From Buxus sempervirens (Eukaryota > Streptophyta > Magnoliopsida > Buxales > Buxaceae): a stretch of DNA of 64,000 bases. Position numbers and translations under genes: made by a program. Under the pieces are notes generated by a model. It was not told the origin of the DNA and did no database searches. It saw nothing but the letters and a program-made list of their open reading frames with translations. Numbering within the stretch: position 1 is the first letter of the stretch; each line of letters starts with the position of its first letter. This document shows positions 45,724 to 57,219 of the stretch, in pieces. The stretch is from the NCBI GenBank assembly GCA_947561395.2, contig OX387182.1, forward strand, positions 45,377,949-45,441,948. Reading direction: 5' to 3'.

Positions 45724-47009
45724 GTGGAATGTCATTTCCCTGAAGGTTCTAATGAGCCTTCGTCTTCAGGGGAAGTATGTTTAGAAGGCTCACAAAAAAC
45801 CCAAAAAGATTTTTCTAATTTTTCTAGAAAATTTAATTTTTTCAAAAAAGTCCAAACTAATTATGAACCATATAAGCAAACAGAGTTAGATCAAGTTGAA
45901 TATGACTTCGACCTTGAGCTCGACTTTGACCTAATGGGGATCGAAGAAGAAACCGAGGTCAAAGAAGAAGACCCTCCAAAGGAAATTGAATATCAGTTGG
46001 AGTGTCATGAAAGGGGTGTGCAACCTAATATTGAGGAGACCATTTCAATAAATCTTGGGACCGAAGATGACCCAAAAATAGTGAAGATTAGGGCATGCTT
46101 GTCTGATGTGCAGCGTGATGAAATGACACGGTTCTTAGCAGACTATAAGGATGTGTTCGCTAGGTCGTATCGGGACATACCGGGATTGGACACTGACATG
46201 GTGGTGCACAAGTTGCCAATTTTGCTAGGAGTCAAGCCAATTAAGCAGAAGCTGAGAAGATTGAAACCTGAATGGACCCTGAAGGTCAAGGACAAAGTGG
46301 TTAAGCAATTCCAAGCAGGATTTTTAGCAGTCTCCACGTACCCTGAGTGTCTCGCAAATATAGTACCAGTACCAAAGGACAGAAAAGTCAAAATGTGCGT
46401 GGACTACAGAGATCTGAACAAGGCAAGCCCAAAGGATGATTTTCCGCTTCCACACATCGACATTCTAGTCGATAATACTATGGTACATAGCCTATTTTTG
46501 TTCATGGATGGCTTCTTTGGGTACAATCAGATCAAGATGGCTAAGGAAGATCAAGAGAAAACAGTGTTCATCACACCTTGAGGCACTTTCCACTATACTG
46601 TCATGCCATTTAGGTTCAAGAATGCTAGGGCAACATACCAACAGGCCATGACAGCACTATTCCATGACATGATCCACGAAGAGATGGAGGTCTATGTGGA
46701 CGATATGATTGCCAAATCATGCAAAGAAGAGGATCACTTGGTTAATTTGAAGAAGGTGTTCGATTGACTCAGGAAGTACAATTTACGGCTTAACCTGGCT
46801 AAATGCATCTTTGGGGTTACATCAGGGAAATGGCTGGGGTTCATTGTAAGCAGAAAAGGAATTGAAATTGACCCGGCTAAAGCAAAGGCAATTATTGAAA
46901 TGCCATCACCCAGAACAGAGAAGGAGGTTAGGGGTTTCTTGGAAGAATTCAATATATAAGCCGGTTCATAGCATAGCTCATTGCTATCTGTGAACCGATT
47001 TTCAAGCTT
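45724..47009 (+). pseudogene. Reverse transcriptase of the plus-strand Tat element
   Basis: The acidic N-terminal linker is followed by RDIPGLDTDMVVHKLPI, KMCVDYRDLNKASPKDDFPL and FMDGFFGYNQIKMA. The catalytic box VYVDDMIAKS is intact (YVDD at 46693-46704). Stops interrupt TP/GTFHYTVMPF (46579-46581) and VFD/LRKYN (about 46764), and a one-base loss near 46941 shifts the frame before the RNase H. RT copies the element RNA into DNA in the particle. Confidence 0.9.
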
Positions 47010-47578
47010 TTGAGAAAGAATAACCCGACGGTCTGGAATGAGGATTGCCAACAGGCTTTTGATACAATAAAGAAATATTTGCTGAATCCACCTGTGCTAG
47101 TGCCACCAACTCCAGGAAGACCACTGATTCTGTACTTGTTAGTGTTGGAAGCATCGATGGGATGTGTCTTGGGGCAGCATGGTGAGACTGGTAGAAAGGA
47201 AAGGGCAATATACTATTTGAGTAAAAAATTCACAGAATATGAAGCCAAGTACTCACCATTGGAAAAGACTTGTTGTGCTCAAGTGTGGGCAACTCAGAGG
47301 CTAAGGCATTACTTCCTTAGTCACCCCACATTATTGATATCCCGGATGGACCCTCTGAAGTATTTGTTTGAGAAACCGACACTAACTAGCAGAACGGCAA
47401 AGTTGCAGCTGTTTCTATCCGAGTTTGACCTCACGTACATCACTCAGAAGGCGATTAAGGGTCAAGCCATTGTTGATCACTTGGCTGCACATCCTTTACC
47501 AGAATACCAACCTTTGAAGACCAACTTTCTTGATGAGACAATTTTGTTTACTGAAGAAGAGGAAAGTGAAAGCTTCTG
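47010..47578 (+). pseudogene. RNase H domain of the plus-strand Tat pol
   Basis: Open over this stretch: NPTVWNEDCQQAFDTIKKYL, LYLLVLEASMGCVLGQ, IYYLSKKFTEYEAKYSPLEK and LQLFLSEFDLTYITQKAIKG. The usual catalytic Asp at the start of the core (YL.VS/DAS) is not obvious here. The enzyme would remove RNA from the hybrid. Confidence 0.8.
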
Positions 47579-48260
47579 GCAGATGTTCTTTGACGGAGCT
47601 GCTAACATGAATTGAAATGGAATAGGGGAAGTCTTGGTCAAACCAGATGGTTCACACATCCCGATCGCAATGAAGTTGAGATTCCAGTGCACCAACAATA
47701 TTGCAGAGTATGAAGCATGCATAATTGGGTTGCAAGACGCCATAGATCATGAAGTAGAGGAACTTGACATATACGGAGATTCGAGTCTTATCATCTTCCA
47801 AACAATTGGTGAATAGAAAACCAAGGATCACAAATTGATCCCCTATCACCAGTATTTGGAAGAAATAAGTACTAAATTTACTCGAATTTCCTTCAACTAT
47901 ATGCTAAGGGCCAAAAATCAATTTGCGGATGCTCTAGCAACATTGGCTTCCATGGTCAACATGCCAGAAGGGGTAGACATCAAGCCACTGGAAATTGAGG
48001 TCAAAGATGAACCGGCTTATTGTCTTGTTCTAGAGGGAGCACCAGAAGAGGAAGCGCCATGGTTTCAAGACATCAAAAATTTCTTGAACAATTGGAATTT
48101 GCCAGAAAATGCCACTTCTACTGAGAAAAGGACAATACAGAGATTAGCCGGTCAATTCCTACTAAGTGGTGGACAGCTATACAAGAGATCACACAATGAC
48201 ATTCTACTCAGATGTGTTGCCAAGGCTGAGTCTAAAAGGTTGATTGAGACTGTAAATTGA
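47579..48260 (+). pseudogene. Archaeal-type RNase H (aRH) and spacer of the plus-strand Tat pol
   Basis: A second RNase H follows the first, a hallmark of the Tat lineage. Visible acidic residues are in MFFDGAANMN, NNIAEYEACIIGL, YGDSSLI and QFADALATL. Stops after AANMN and TIGE break the frame. The spacer (MPEGVDIKPLEIEV) leads to integrase. Compare the minus copy at 61670-62173, where the last Asp has become Ile. Confidence 0.85.
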
Positions 48261-49292
48261 GGAGTTTGTGGACCCCATATGAACGAACACATGCTTGCAA
48301 AGAAGATTCTGAGATTGGGATACTATTGGTCAACGATGGAGCACAATTGCTGTGTACATGTCAAGAGGTGTCATCAATGTCAAGTATATGCAGATAACAA
48401 GCATGCACCCCCAAGTGAGTTGCATAGCATGACCTCACCATGGCACTTCTCCATGTGGGTCATAGACGTCATTGGTATGATTTCCCCTAAGGCATCGAAC
48501 GGGCACAAATTTATCCTGGTAGCAATTGACTATTTCACCAAGTGAGTAGAAGCGGCCTCATATGCGAATATCACAAGTAGCCATGTTCTTAAATTTTTGA
48601 AGCACAATATCATTTGTCGCTATGGACTGCCAAGTGCCATAGTATCAGACAACGCTTCAAATATTAAGAACAAGGATATGAAGAAGTTATGTGAGCAGTT
48701 TCAGATCACCCACCACAAGTCAAATACGAATGGGGCAGTAGAAGCAGCAAATAAGAATATAAAGAAAATCATTTAGAAGATGGTAGTGAGTTACAAGGAT
48801 TGGCATGAAATGCTACCGCTTACTCTACATGCCTACAGGACCTTGATCCGGACTTCAACTGGGGCAACCCCGTATTCCCTGGTCTATGGGATGGAAACAG
48901 TTTTGCCAGTGGAGGTAGAAATCCCATCACTTAGAGTGCTCATGGAAGCTGAATTGGAAGAAGCCGAATGGATACAGTCAAGACACGATCAACCCAACCT
49001 GATAGAAGAGAAGCATTTGAAGGCGCTTTGTCATGGCCAATTGTACCAGAAGAGAATGGCCCGGGCCTATAATAAGAAGGTGAAGCCCAGAACTTTTCAA
49101 GAAGGAAACTTAGTACTAAAGAAGATATTACCATTTTTGGAAGACCCTCGTGGTAAGTTCAAGCCAAATTGGGAAGGACCTTATGTTGTCAAGAAGGTCC
49201 TATCATAGGGTGCACTCATCTTGACAGAAATGGATGGAAAAGATTTTCCTGAGCCAATTAACTCTGATGTAGTAAAAAGGTATTTTCCTTGA
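48261..49292 (+). pseudogene. Integrase of the plus-strand Tat element
   Basis: Zinc-binding HHCC region (GVCGPHMNEHMLAKK to KRCHQCQVYA), then the catalytic core with Asp in WVIDVIGMI, Asp in AIVSDNASNI and Glu in NGAVEAANKN. A short stretch between HHKS and NG, seen in the minus copy as APYRPKM, is missing. The C-terminal part (YNKKVKPRTFQEGNLVLKK, KFKPNWEGPYVVKK) ends DVVKRYFP at 49292. Stops occur after ETVN, FTK, KII and VLS. Integrase would insert the DNA copy. Confidence 0.9.
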
Positions 49293-49926
49293 ATGAATAT
49301 TACTAGGAAATGATCCAAGGCCATTTTTCTTTATTTCCTTCAAATTTTAATCCCTAGTTTAGCCAAGTCGAGCCGGTTCGTTTCTTTGATAAACCTAAAT
49401 TGGACTTACAGTCTTATACAAGGGCAAAACAAATTGGGGCAAAAAGAAAAAAAAGAAGAAAAAGAAAAGCAAAAAAAAGCAAGGAATATTGGCAAATGAA
49501 AGCCAACGGCAAAAAAGGGAAGAAAAGAATACATTTTGGGAAATGGGGCAAATCCATCATGACTGTAAGTCCGGATGACCTATTTTCACATTTAGAAAAT
49601 TTTGAGCCTTTAATAACTTTTCTTTCATAAACCAAGCCTAGCCTTTGTTTCGTCCTATTCTTAAGCCCTCGGTGATTTTAGTATATTCATTCAAATTTCA
49701 GAGTGAGATTGGTAATGACGGAATGCAGAAGTCGGCCCTAGTGAAAACCGTAACTGGCGCTAGGGGCAATATTGGCAAAAAGAAAAAAAAAGAAAAATCA
49801 GAGGTTGAGTTGATCATGTGATCGAAGCTTGAAATCAGCACGAGTATGGAGACTGAGCAGATTGGGAATAACGGGGTTGAACATGAAGGAAAAGCCATTT
49901 GGGGATGATTCTAAAGGTCACAGGAT
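49293..49926 (+). other. 3' UTR of the plus-strand Tat element, cut short
   Basis: It is homologous to the minus-element sequence after its integrase (rc of 59820-60451) as far as CTCTAAAGGTC. It then meets the inverted LTR B at 49927. No PPT or 3' LTR of this element is seen. AGGAT (49922-49926) would be one half of a target duplication whose partner lies beyond reach. ORFs here are composition artefacts. Confidence 0.7.
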
Positions 49927-51300
49927 TGTGAGACATGGGAAAAATCACCGGGATGATTTCCCTTCCGTCAACACACGGGGCTCAACGTAAAATTGGGAGA
50001 GTCGCCACCATTCAGATTTTGGAGGTGTGAATGGGCACCAAAAGATTCAAAAATAATCGAAAAGAGCTAAAAAGCAAATTCTAGAGTAAAAATAACTCTA
50101 CTTGAAAATCAAATCCAAAGATGGGTAAGGGGATTAGATTATGAACGGGGGAAGGTGTTAGGCACCGCCATTCACCCACACAAGGTGGTTGCCAAGTTTT
50201 TGTTCATGCAAAAAAAGATAAGAAAGCTTGCTAAAAATCATTAAAAACCTTGAAAAATGACAAATGTATGATATCTTCACATGAAAATCCAAATGAATTC
50301 CAGATCTTCTTTTATGTCAATATCACTCCTAGAATATCACCAAAAGATGGAAATCAAATCAAAAGTTGCACAAAACCAAGTTGAGTTAAATCCAGGAAAT
50401 TCGGTAAAAGCAAGAACCATAGTCTTGAAATCATTCAAATCCAATTTAAATTGAATTAACCCAAATCAATTTGAAAGATTATGGTAAATAAGAGACTCAT
50501 GCAAAATTTCAATGGAATCCGGTTGAAATCCTAGGAGTTATGCCTCCTTTAGAATTGCTGCTGGAGATGATTAAAAGTGATAAGTGGGCAACTTTGGAAA
50601 ATCATTTCGAAAAATCGGCTCCATATAAATCCATGAAATTTGGTGTGAGTGAAGTCTGTATGGCCATCTTTCAAATGAAACTAGCCTCATACAAAAATTC
50701 ATTTGGATGTGCCTTGGGTGGTCTCCCAAACAGGCCCCGAAGATCACAGATTTACCCAGAAAAGTGCTGTTGAACAGCTCTGAATAAAACTAGACTTCTA
50801 TAGGAAAACTTAGAAACAAGAATCACTCGAATCGGACTTAAAACGAACACATGGCACTCAGTCGAAGTGACAAGTTCTGTATTCAGATCAGAACTAACCT
50901 ATCAACTTCGACAGAGAGGTGTCAAAAATCTGCTTGATAGAAATTAATGAAATTTGGTAAGCATAAACTAGACAGCCTCACCATTCCCATGGTTCTGGAA
51001 TCACTCCAAAATTCATCCGGACGATGAAGTTATGAGTGTCCGAAGTCGGGTACAGTTGCTGTCAAGTTAAGCCATTTTTGAAGAAAACCAACTCCAAATA
51101 GTGATAAAGTGTGTGTGATCCGTGCAAGATTAATCAAAATCCTTTGAAAATTATTTGAAAACATTCCAGAATTACTTGGGGCTATTTATTTCAGATTTAT
51201 CATAATAAATGCAATAAATCCGAAATATGAGCCTATCCCACCGAAATCATGTGCTATGTATGTGTAGGTGTAAAAATCATTTCAACAACATAGCAAAGAT

Positions 51301-51730
51301 AGCATGCATTCATATCAATCAAAATAGGGTTCTAAAACAACCTAGGGTTTCGTTCCATTATCGTTTCCCTTAGTTCTCTCTCCTCGTTAAACACGGTTCT
51401 TCAAGATAATCTTGGGGTACTTTGAATATGAAACGGTTTTCATAGAATCACAAGGCTTATAGCATGCATTTAGATCAATAAAAAAAGGGTTCTAGAACAA
51501 CCTAGGGTTCCGTTCCATTATCGTTTCCCTTAGTTCTCTCTCCCCGTTAAACACGATTCTTCAAGATAATCTTGGGGTACTTTGAATATGGAACGGTTTA
51601 CATAGATTCAAAAGGCTTATTCAAAAGAGGTTCTAGCACTAGGATCAATCCCTAGTCTCGTTTCTCCTAGATCCCGCCTTCACGTTTTACGGCTAGGGGG
51701 AGTCTTGAGATACTTTGAGCCAGGGAAGGG
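51301..51730 (-). repeat. 160-bp tandem units within LTR B
   Basis: Two close copies start with AGCATGCATT at 51301 and 51461. A more diverged third covers about 51620-51730. The homologous stretch in the solo LTR B has a 154-bp period. Confidence 0.8.
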
Positions 51731-51938
51731 TTTTCATACACACATCAAGGCCTTATTCTACAGAAAGGTAGAAGAAGAGATCTAGATCTAGAAATGTAAA
51801 AACAAAAATTAAAAAGAGGTTTGAGGCTTACCTGGGTTCTGGAAGCACTTCCGCAGCGGTTTCCCTCTTCACTCGAAGCTCTTCTTGGCAAAAGTTCTTG
51901 ACAAGAGTTCTTGGCCATTTGCTTAAGGAAGAGCCTCC

Positions 51939-51947
51939 TATTTATAG
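51939..51947 (-). promoter_or_regulatory. TATA box of LTR B
   Basis: TATAAATAG in the context GCCTATAAATAGG on the minus strand, about 165 bp downstream of the palindrome array. Confidence 0.7.
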
Positions 51948-52111
51948 GCAAAAGCTAGGGTGAGGGTTGGTGAGGTGGTAGATACAACATAAGGTCCATA
52001 ACCCACCAACCTTAACCCTAAGGCTATTTCCGAGATTTCCACTCCTTTAATGAGGGATATGATGGTAAAAGGTGAAAACTCTCAGAAAACCCTAATCTTG
52101 AACAAAACTAA

Positions 52112-52255
52112 TGTATCCAACATATCAGGTCGGATACACAAGCGCCTATGTGTATCCGGCATATGTTGCCGGATACATTGAGGGCTACTTGTATCCGGCA
52201 TTTTTCGTCGGATATGAACAGATACGCTTGTATCCGACCTGAGTTGTCGGATACA
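52112..52255 (-). repeat. Palindrome array, 39-bp period (LTR B)
   Basis: Four 27-bp palindromes at 52112, 52151, 52190 and 52229, exactly 39 bp apart, with arms TGTATCCGGC/GCCGGATACA or variants. The order and unit-specific centres match the array at 57417-57560 one for one, so the two arrays are copies of a single module. Confidence 0.9.
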
Positions 52256-52356
52256 AGGAAAAAACTCATTTTCTCAAATTTTGTGCTGGTCTCCAAGGAG
52301 ATAGTGATTTTTACTGATTATTGATCATTTTTACCGTGCAATTTGGGGTGTATACA

Positions 52357-52371
52357 ACTGCCCCTCTTTGT
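52357..52371 (-). other. Polypurine tract of the minus-strand Tat element
   Basis: The minus strand reads ACAAAGAGGGGCAGT immediately before the LTR start TGTATACACC. It shows that the internal region lies to the right and is read on the minus strand. Confidence 0.8.
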
Positions 52372-54442
52372 GAGAGTTGCGAAGCAATGAGCTGCAAAGA
52401 TTAGACAAGCCCAAATTGCTCTCCCTTGACCATGATTTGCTTGGTTCAATTCAATTTACATAAAACTAATTTTTGGGTGAAGATTTGCCAAAAAGCCCTA
52501 ACTTTAAGGGGGGAATTTCTCCAAGAGGTCTTAAATTCCACTGAGCTCTCATGGCTATGAAGTGGATTTTAAGCACAAAAATATGATTTTTTGAAAACTG
52601 ATTTTTTTATCAAACCAAGTTAAAAAAATTGAGTGGATATCTTCCTTTTTTACCAACACATTTCCCAAAGTTGTCTCAAATTCCACCAAGCTCTCGTGGC
52701 TGTGAAGTGGATTTTAGGGCAAAATAGGGATTTTTTGTGTGAAAATAGCGAACTTTTTAGCACATTTTTTGCTTTTTTCTTTTTTCCTTTTCTCTTTTCT
52801 TTTTCTCTTTTTCTCTTTTTTTCTTTTCTTTTTCTCTTTTTTTCTTTTCTTTTTCTCTTTTTTCTCTTTTTTTCTTGTTTTTTCTTTTGTATCCGACACA
52901 GTATGTCGGATAAGAGAGGGCTCTCTCGTATCCGACATGCTTTGTCAGATACACCTGTTTTATTAAGTTGCGCGCGACCGCGACTTTCCCCATTCTTTTC
53001 TTCCTTCTCCGATTAATTAGACCAGGCACACTCTTCTTCCTTCTCCTTCGACTATTGACATTCTTCTTCTCCGGTGACTTGCTTCATCTCTGACGACTTC
53101 CACCAACTCCAGCGACTTCCATCAACGCCGGCGATGATTGAATTCTCTGGTTTTCGTTCACTTCCTGCATTGGCCGAGCCCTAGCTTGGTTTTTTTCTTC
53201 AGTTCTTCACAACTCGACGCTGTCCTTCATACGCCGGTTAGTTCCTCTGATTTCCTATTAACCTAGGCTACCCTACTTGCTCCCCATGGATTGGATTTGA
53301 TATTTGTACTTGATCGCCCATTTCCCCACTGTTCTCCACAAGCGAACAGGATCAGATTTTGTATTTGCCATTGAATCCCTGCATACTGACCATATTGGAC
53401 GAATTGCTCATAACATGATTTTCTAATTTTGCATTTCCAATTGATCACATGCTGTTTTTCCTTCCTGCTATTTGCTTGGACTTGTCAATTCTTGGTCTAT
53501 AATCCCTGAGAACATTAGCTTGCTTCTTCGGGGATATCCGTACCCAAGAACTTTGACTGCTGGTGGGTATTCAATTGCTGGTTATGTGCTTGGATTTTTT
53601 TTCTTTTTTTTTTTCTTGTTTGCAATTGCTGGTATGTCTTTAACTTGCATGATTACAAGCCTATATGATGCTTTAGGTGCCATGGATACAGCATTTGTCA
53701 TGTTTTCAGAAAATTCCCAGTCTTCTCTTTTATTGCTGTATTTTGATGATATGCCAAAGCGAGCTTGCCTTCTGATGTATATTCATTCATTTCTATACTT
53801 GATTTGCATGCAATTTCACACTTTGCTCTTGCTATGAGTATACCCATGCTGTGATTTGCTTTTAATTTGTCCATTCCTTGAGACTAATTGCCGGTGACAT
53901 TTTCCCACTGAGTGGCATGATTTCCCACTGTTTCTGAATTGCCGGTGGTGGGGAATTGCCTACTCTCCAATACCATGCTATGATGTATTTTTCCCAATCT
54001 GATCTCCACATGCTTTTGATCCAGGCAGGGCTTTAACTGTCCAAACTTGCCTGTGATTTATTCTTGAACAGACCTGGTTCTGTAGATTTCTTTGCATAAC
54101 CACCCCAAACTTGGTGCCTCAGTAGCCCTTGGAGTATGCTTACCCATATTGATTCTTATTCTGCCGATTTTATTCTGCTTTCCAGAGCAACTCCTGAAAA
54201 CAAATTAGGAAATATTAAACTTTGCAGAGACGCATAGAACAAAAATTTCTGATAAGAATACAATTGTTAATTAGACAAAAACATCAAATACTTTCCAAAA
54301 AATTTTGAACTAAAATAGCAGAAGTAAAAGGATAACTGGAAAAAGTCCTGTAAGATTCCTGGTGAACTGAAACCTAGGTCAAAAGTGGGGTAAAATTCCT
54401 GATAAATTTAAACTGAAATTCATAAAACACTTCCCTGTGTAG
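52372..54442 (+). other. Region between the 3' LTR and captured gene 1
   Basis: Contains a polypyrimidine tract (52763-52880) and a two-unit 39-bp-period palindrome array (52888-52953). A probable 5' UTR exon of gene 1 (about 52980-53236, pyrimidine-rich, donor CCG/GTTAGT at 53237) is followed by an intron ending TGTGTAG at 54442. The UTR exon and intron are inference from splice-site shape only. The ORF at 53472-53837 lies in the presumed intron. Confidence 0.4.
52888..52953 (+). repeat. Palindrome pair, 39-bp spacing (upstream of gene 1)
   Basis: Two 27-bp units start at 52888 and 52927 with arms TATCCGACA/TGTCGGATA. They lie upstream of the presumed 5' UTR exon of gene 1, mirroring the array upstream of gene 2. 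I see no clear TATA box here. Confidence 0.75.
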
Positions 54443-57219
54443 ATGGCTAGGAGTCGTTCTCAAGTTAGAGAGGAGGCTGACCCTGCTGATCAGCCCTCCA
54501 CTTTGTGGGCTCAGACAGAGGCGAGTTCTAGCGCCACCCTGTCAGAGCCGCTAGATGACTTTAGAGAGAGTTTTGCCGAGGACTCTGCTGAGGTACGCTT
54601 CCCAATCCTTATCTCTTTCTTTCCCTGATTTCTTGGAACCGCCCTTCACTTATTCATTTATTCTTTTAGCCTGTTGCCGATCCTGTTCGAGGCCGCGATA
54701 GAGGCCGAGAGAGAGGCGGAGGTCGAGTTGGTGAGAGGGGCCAAGGCCGAGCTGGAGAGAGGGGTCGAGGCCAGGCCGGAGCTTCGGGCCAGGAGGGTGC
54801 TGCTGTGGCCTTGCGCTTAGGAGTTTCTATGGAGCTGAGAGCGTCTGTTCATGATACAGAGCTCCTTAGTGGTTTGGATAGCCACCCCTCCATGTGCATC
54901 CGGGCCGATGTGCCTCTTCCATATCCCCCCTCTCATCTGCGAGGCAGTTGGGGGAGCTTTAGTGAGTTGGCACAGTCGCTTTCCCCAGCACTTAGGCGCG
55001 AGTTTGGGAGGTGCCACTTGGACTATTTTCTCAGCATTCCTTCGTTTCGAGCTGACCGTCCCCTCATTTTTGCTATGATGGAGCGCTGTTTTCTGGAGAT
55101 GCAGTCATTCCATCTGCCGGACGTGGAGCTGGGGATCTGCCCCTTCGATTTTGTGATGATTACCGGCATTCCTTTGATGGGGCGGACCATCGTCTTGGAT
55201 CGGCCTTCAGCGGAGGATATCAGCCTTCTTCTGGGATATCAAGACCTGCCTCCTGCTACTTGGGATGGGCGGAGTGGTCGTCTCTCCATCAGTTGGCTGC
55301 GGGAGAGCCTTGCTGGACGTTATGAGGGGAGACACGCGACCGTCAATGTGGAGGATGCAGCTTTCGCCCCTATCTTTCGACACGTGTTTCTGCTGATACT
55401 CGGGAGCTGCTTCTTCCAGGAGGACATGACCAGTGTCAGTCCTCTTTTCTTGGATGCTCTGCGAGATTTCCATCAAACCCGCCAGCTAGCTTGGGGTCGG
55501 CTCATATATGGGACCATCCTGGCTAGGCTGTGCCGAGTAGTTCGGGGCCTGGCAGCCCCGAGAGGTGATGGAGTCAGCTGCCGGTTCTTCTGGCAGATTC
55601 TGCAGGTATTAAATTTATCTGTCTAGTCTTCTTCCTTAGGCTTTATCTTCTTTATCTCTGACTGATTTTTCTTTTGCCAGGTGTTTATGTACACCTATAT
55701 GACCTTTTTCCGCCCATCCCCTGTACCTGGCATTGCGAAGTTCCCTGTTGCTTTGCGCTGGTTGGCCCAGGTCCGAGATGCTGATAGGAGCCAGCCTTGC
55801 ACTGCTCGGGTTCACTTGGACCATGCCCGACAATCCGATGTAAATTCTTTGCCTTTTTTCCTTTTATTTCTTTTCCTGCACCTTGACTGTATCTGACCAT
55901 TTTTCTTCTTTGCAGCTCATCCTGGCACGCTTTGACGACGTGGAGGTTGAAGTGGGCCGTGAGATGGTAGTACAGGACGCCTTTGATAGAGATCTTCGAC
56001 GTCAGCCCTACCAGTGCTTCCTTTGGAGGCTTGGTAGGGTGATGTATTTGGGAGAGCGCCTGTACTATCAGCACACAGATACACTTCGTATCCCCGTTCC
56101 CCCTCCTCCTGTGGGTCCCGACACGCTCCTGCCTGGTTTCGATATTGATCAGTTCGATCATTTTCAGGATGCAGAGGGGCTCACAATAGCTGGGGATTAC
56201 GACGAGTGGATCCAGAAAGTATCCATTGGGTGCTTGATGGATCAACCCACTCGTGCCGGCGTGACCGAGATTGGCGGGATCTACATCCGGGTTCATGATG
56301 ACACTGTGAGTTTCTTGATTTTCATTTTTCATCCCATGTCCTTCAATTATGTACTTCTGACTCTGATTCGGCTCTTATTGGCAGGTACATGAGTTGAACG
56401 CTCTCCGGGATCGTTTCTTGAGTCAGCGGGCCGCAGTGGATGATATGATCGCAGAGCATGATGCGGTCGTGGCCCAGAGGGATGCCTGGATCAGAGAACT
56501 GGAGGCTCTGGTTGCTGAGCTTCAGGCCCGGCAGGTATCTGGTTTCTTTATAATTTCATTTCTTTCATTTCTATGTTTCTGTTATTCTGATATGACTGTT
56601 TGACTTTTGCAGGATCCCATTCCAGATCATGATGCTACCTTTGGGTCAGATTTCCCCATTCCTGATCCATCTCCAGTTCGGGCTGCTGAGGATGCTCCAG
56701 GTGCTATTCCTGATTCCTCTCTGGTTCAGACCGCTACTCCTGCGGACCCTGTGGTGGCTCTTGAGTCGGAGGATATCCCTGCTGCTGATCCGGTTGAGCC
56801 GGATCCCATAGTTCCTGCTGTAGATATTCCTGGTAAGTTTTCTTTAATTTTCTCTCCTTGGTTTATTTTGATGCTTCCATTTCTGACTTTATTCCATTGA
56901 CACAGATATTTCTATTCCTGGCCCCTCTTCTGCTGCTGCTGGGCCTACTGGATCTGCGGGAGCGGAGGCTGCTGTGGTGGAGGGTCCAGTCGAGCCAGTT
57001 CCTGCTGGGCCTGAGGCTTCTTCGCCAGATTCTACTCTTGATCCGCCTCCTGACCTCAAGGATTATTGTTTGGAGTATCAGATCGAGTCGGTTGTGGGTC
57101 GGCTTCCTCGCCATGCTGCCGAGCGTATTCTGGCATACTCTAGGCGCCGATCACCTCGAGGCAGAGGTCGCAGAGGAGGACGGGGCAGAGGACGCCGAGG
57201 AGATCCTGCACAGGAGTAG
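54443..57219 (+). CDS. Captured PMD-type gene, seven exons, open (about 772 residues)
   Basis: Proposed exons: 54443-54592, 54670-55605, 55681-55839, 55916-56305, 56385-56534, 56613-56832 and 56906-57219. All introns are about 75-80 bases with GT...AG ends, and the joined frame is open to TAG. Residues 51-95 are Arg/Gly-rich (RGRDRGRERGGGRVG). A plant mobile domain-like region covers about 110-415, with FHLPDVELGICPFDFVMITG, RLSISWLRESL and LILGSCFFQEDM. Residues 546-595 look like a coiled coil (RDAWIRELEALVAELQARQ). An acidic Pro/Ala-rich tail ends in RGRGRRGGRGRGRRG. PMD proteins are plant nuclear factors, some linked to silencing, and are also found in transposons. The gene is antisense to its host element, between pol and the 3' LTR. 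Its role here is unknown. Confidence 0.75.

Larger units (their letters stand above)
49927..52356 (-). repeat. LTR B, 3' LTR of the minus-strand Tat element (2430 bp)
   Basis: On the minus strand it begins TGTATACACCCC right after the polypurine tract and ends CATGTCTCACA. It has a palindrome array (52112-52255), a TATA box (51939-51947) and two copies of a 160-bp unit (from 51301 and from 51461) plus a diverged partial third. Similar duplicated units occur in the solo LTR B at 15501-15760. Confidence 0.85.

Noticed and set aside
53472..53837. Plus-strand 121-residue ORF with hydrophobic stretches
   Set aside because: It falls in the presumed 5' UTR intron of the PMD gene, is T-rich, and shows no known domain.
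55685..56332. 215-residue minus-strand ORF
   Set aside because: It is a shadow of the PMD gene exons on the plus strand. It crosses introns and has no domain.
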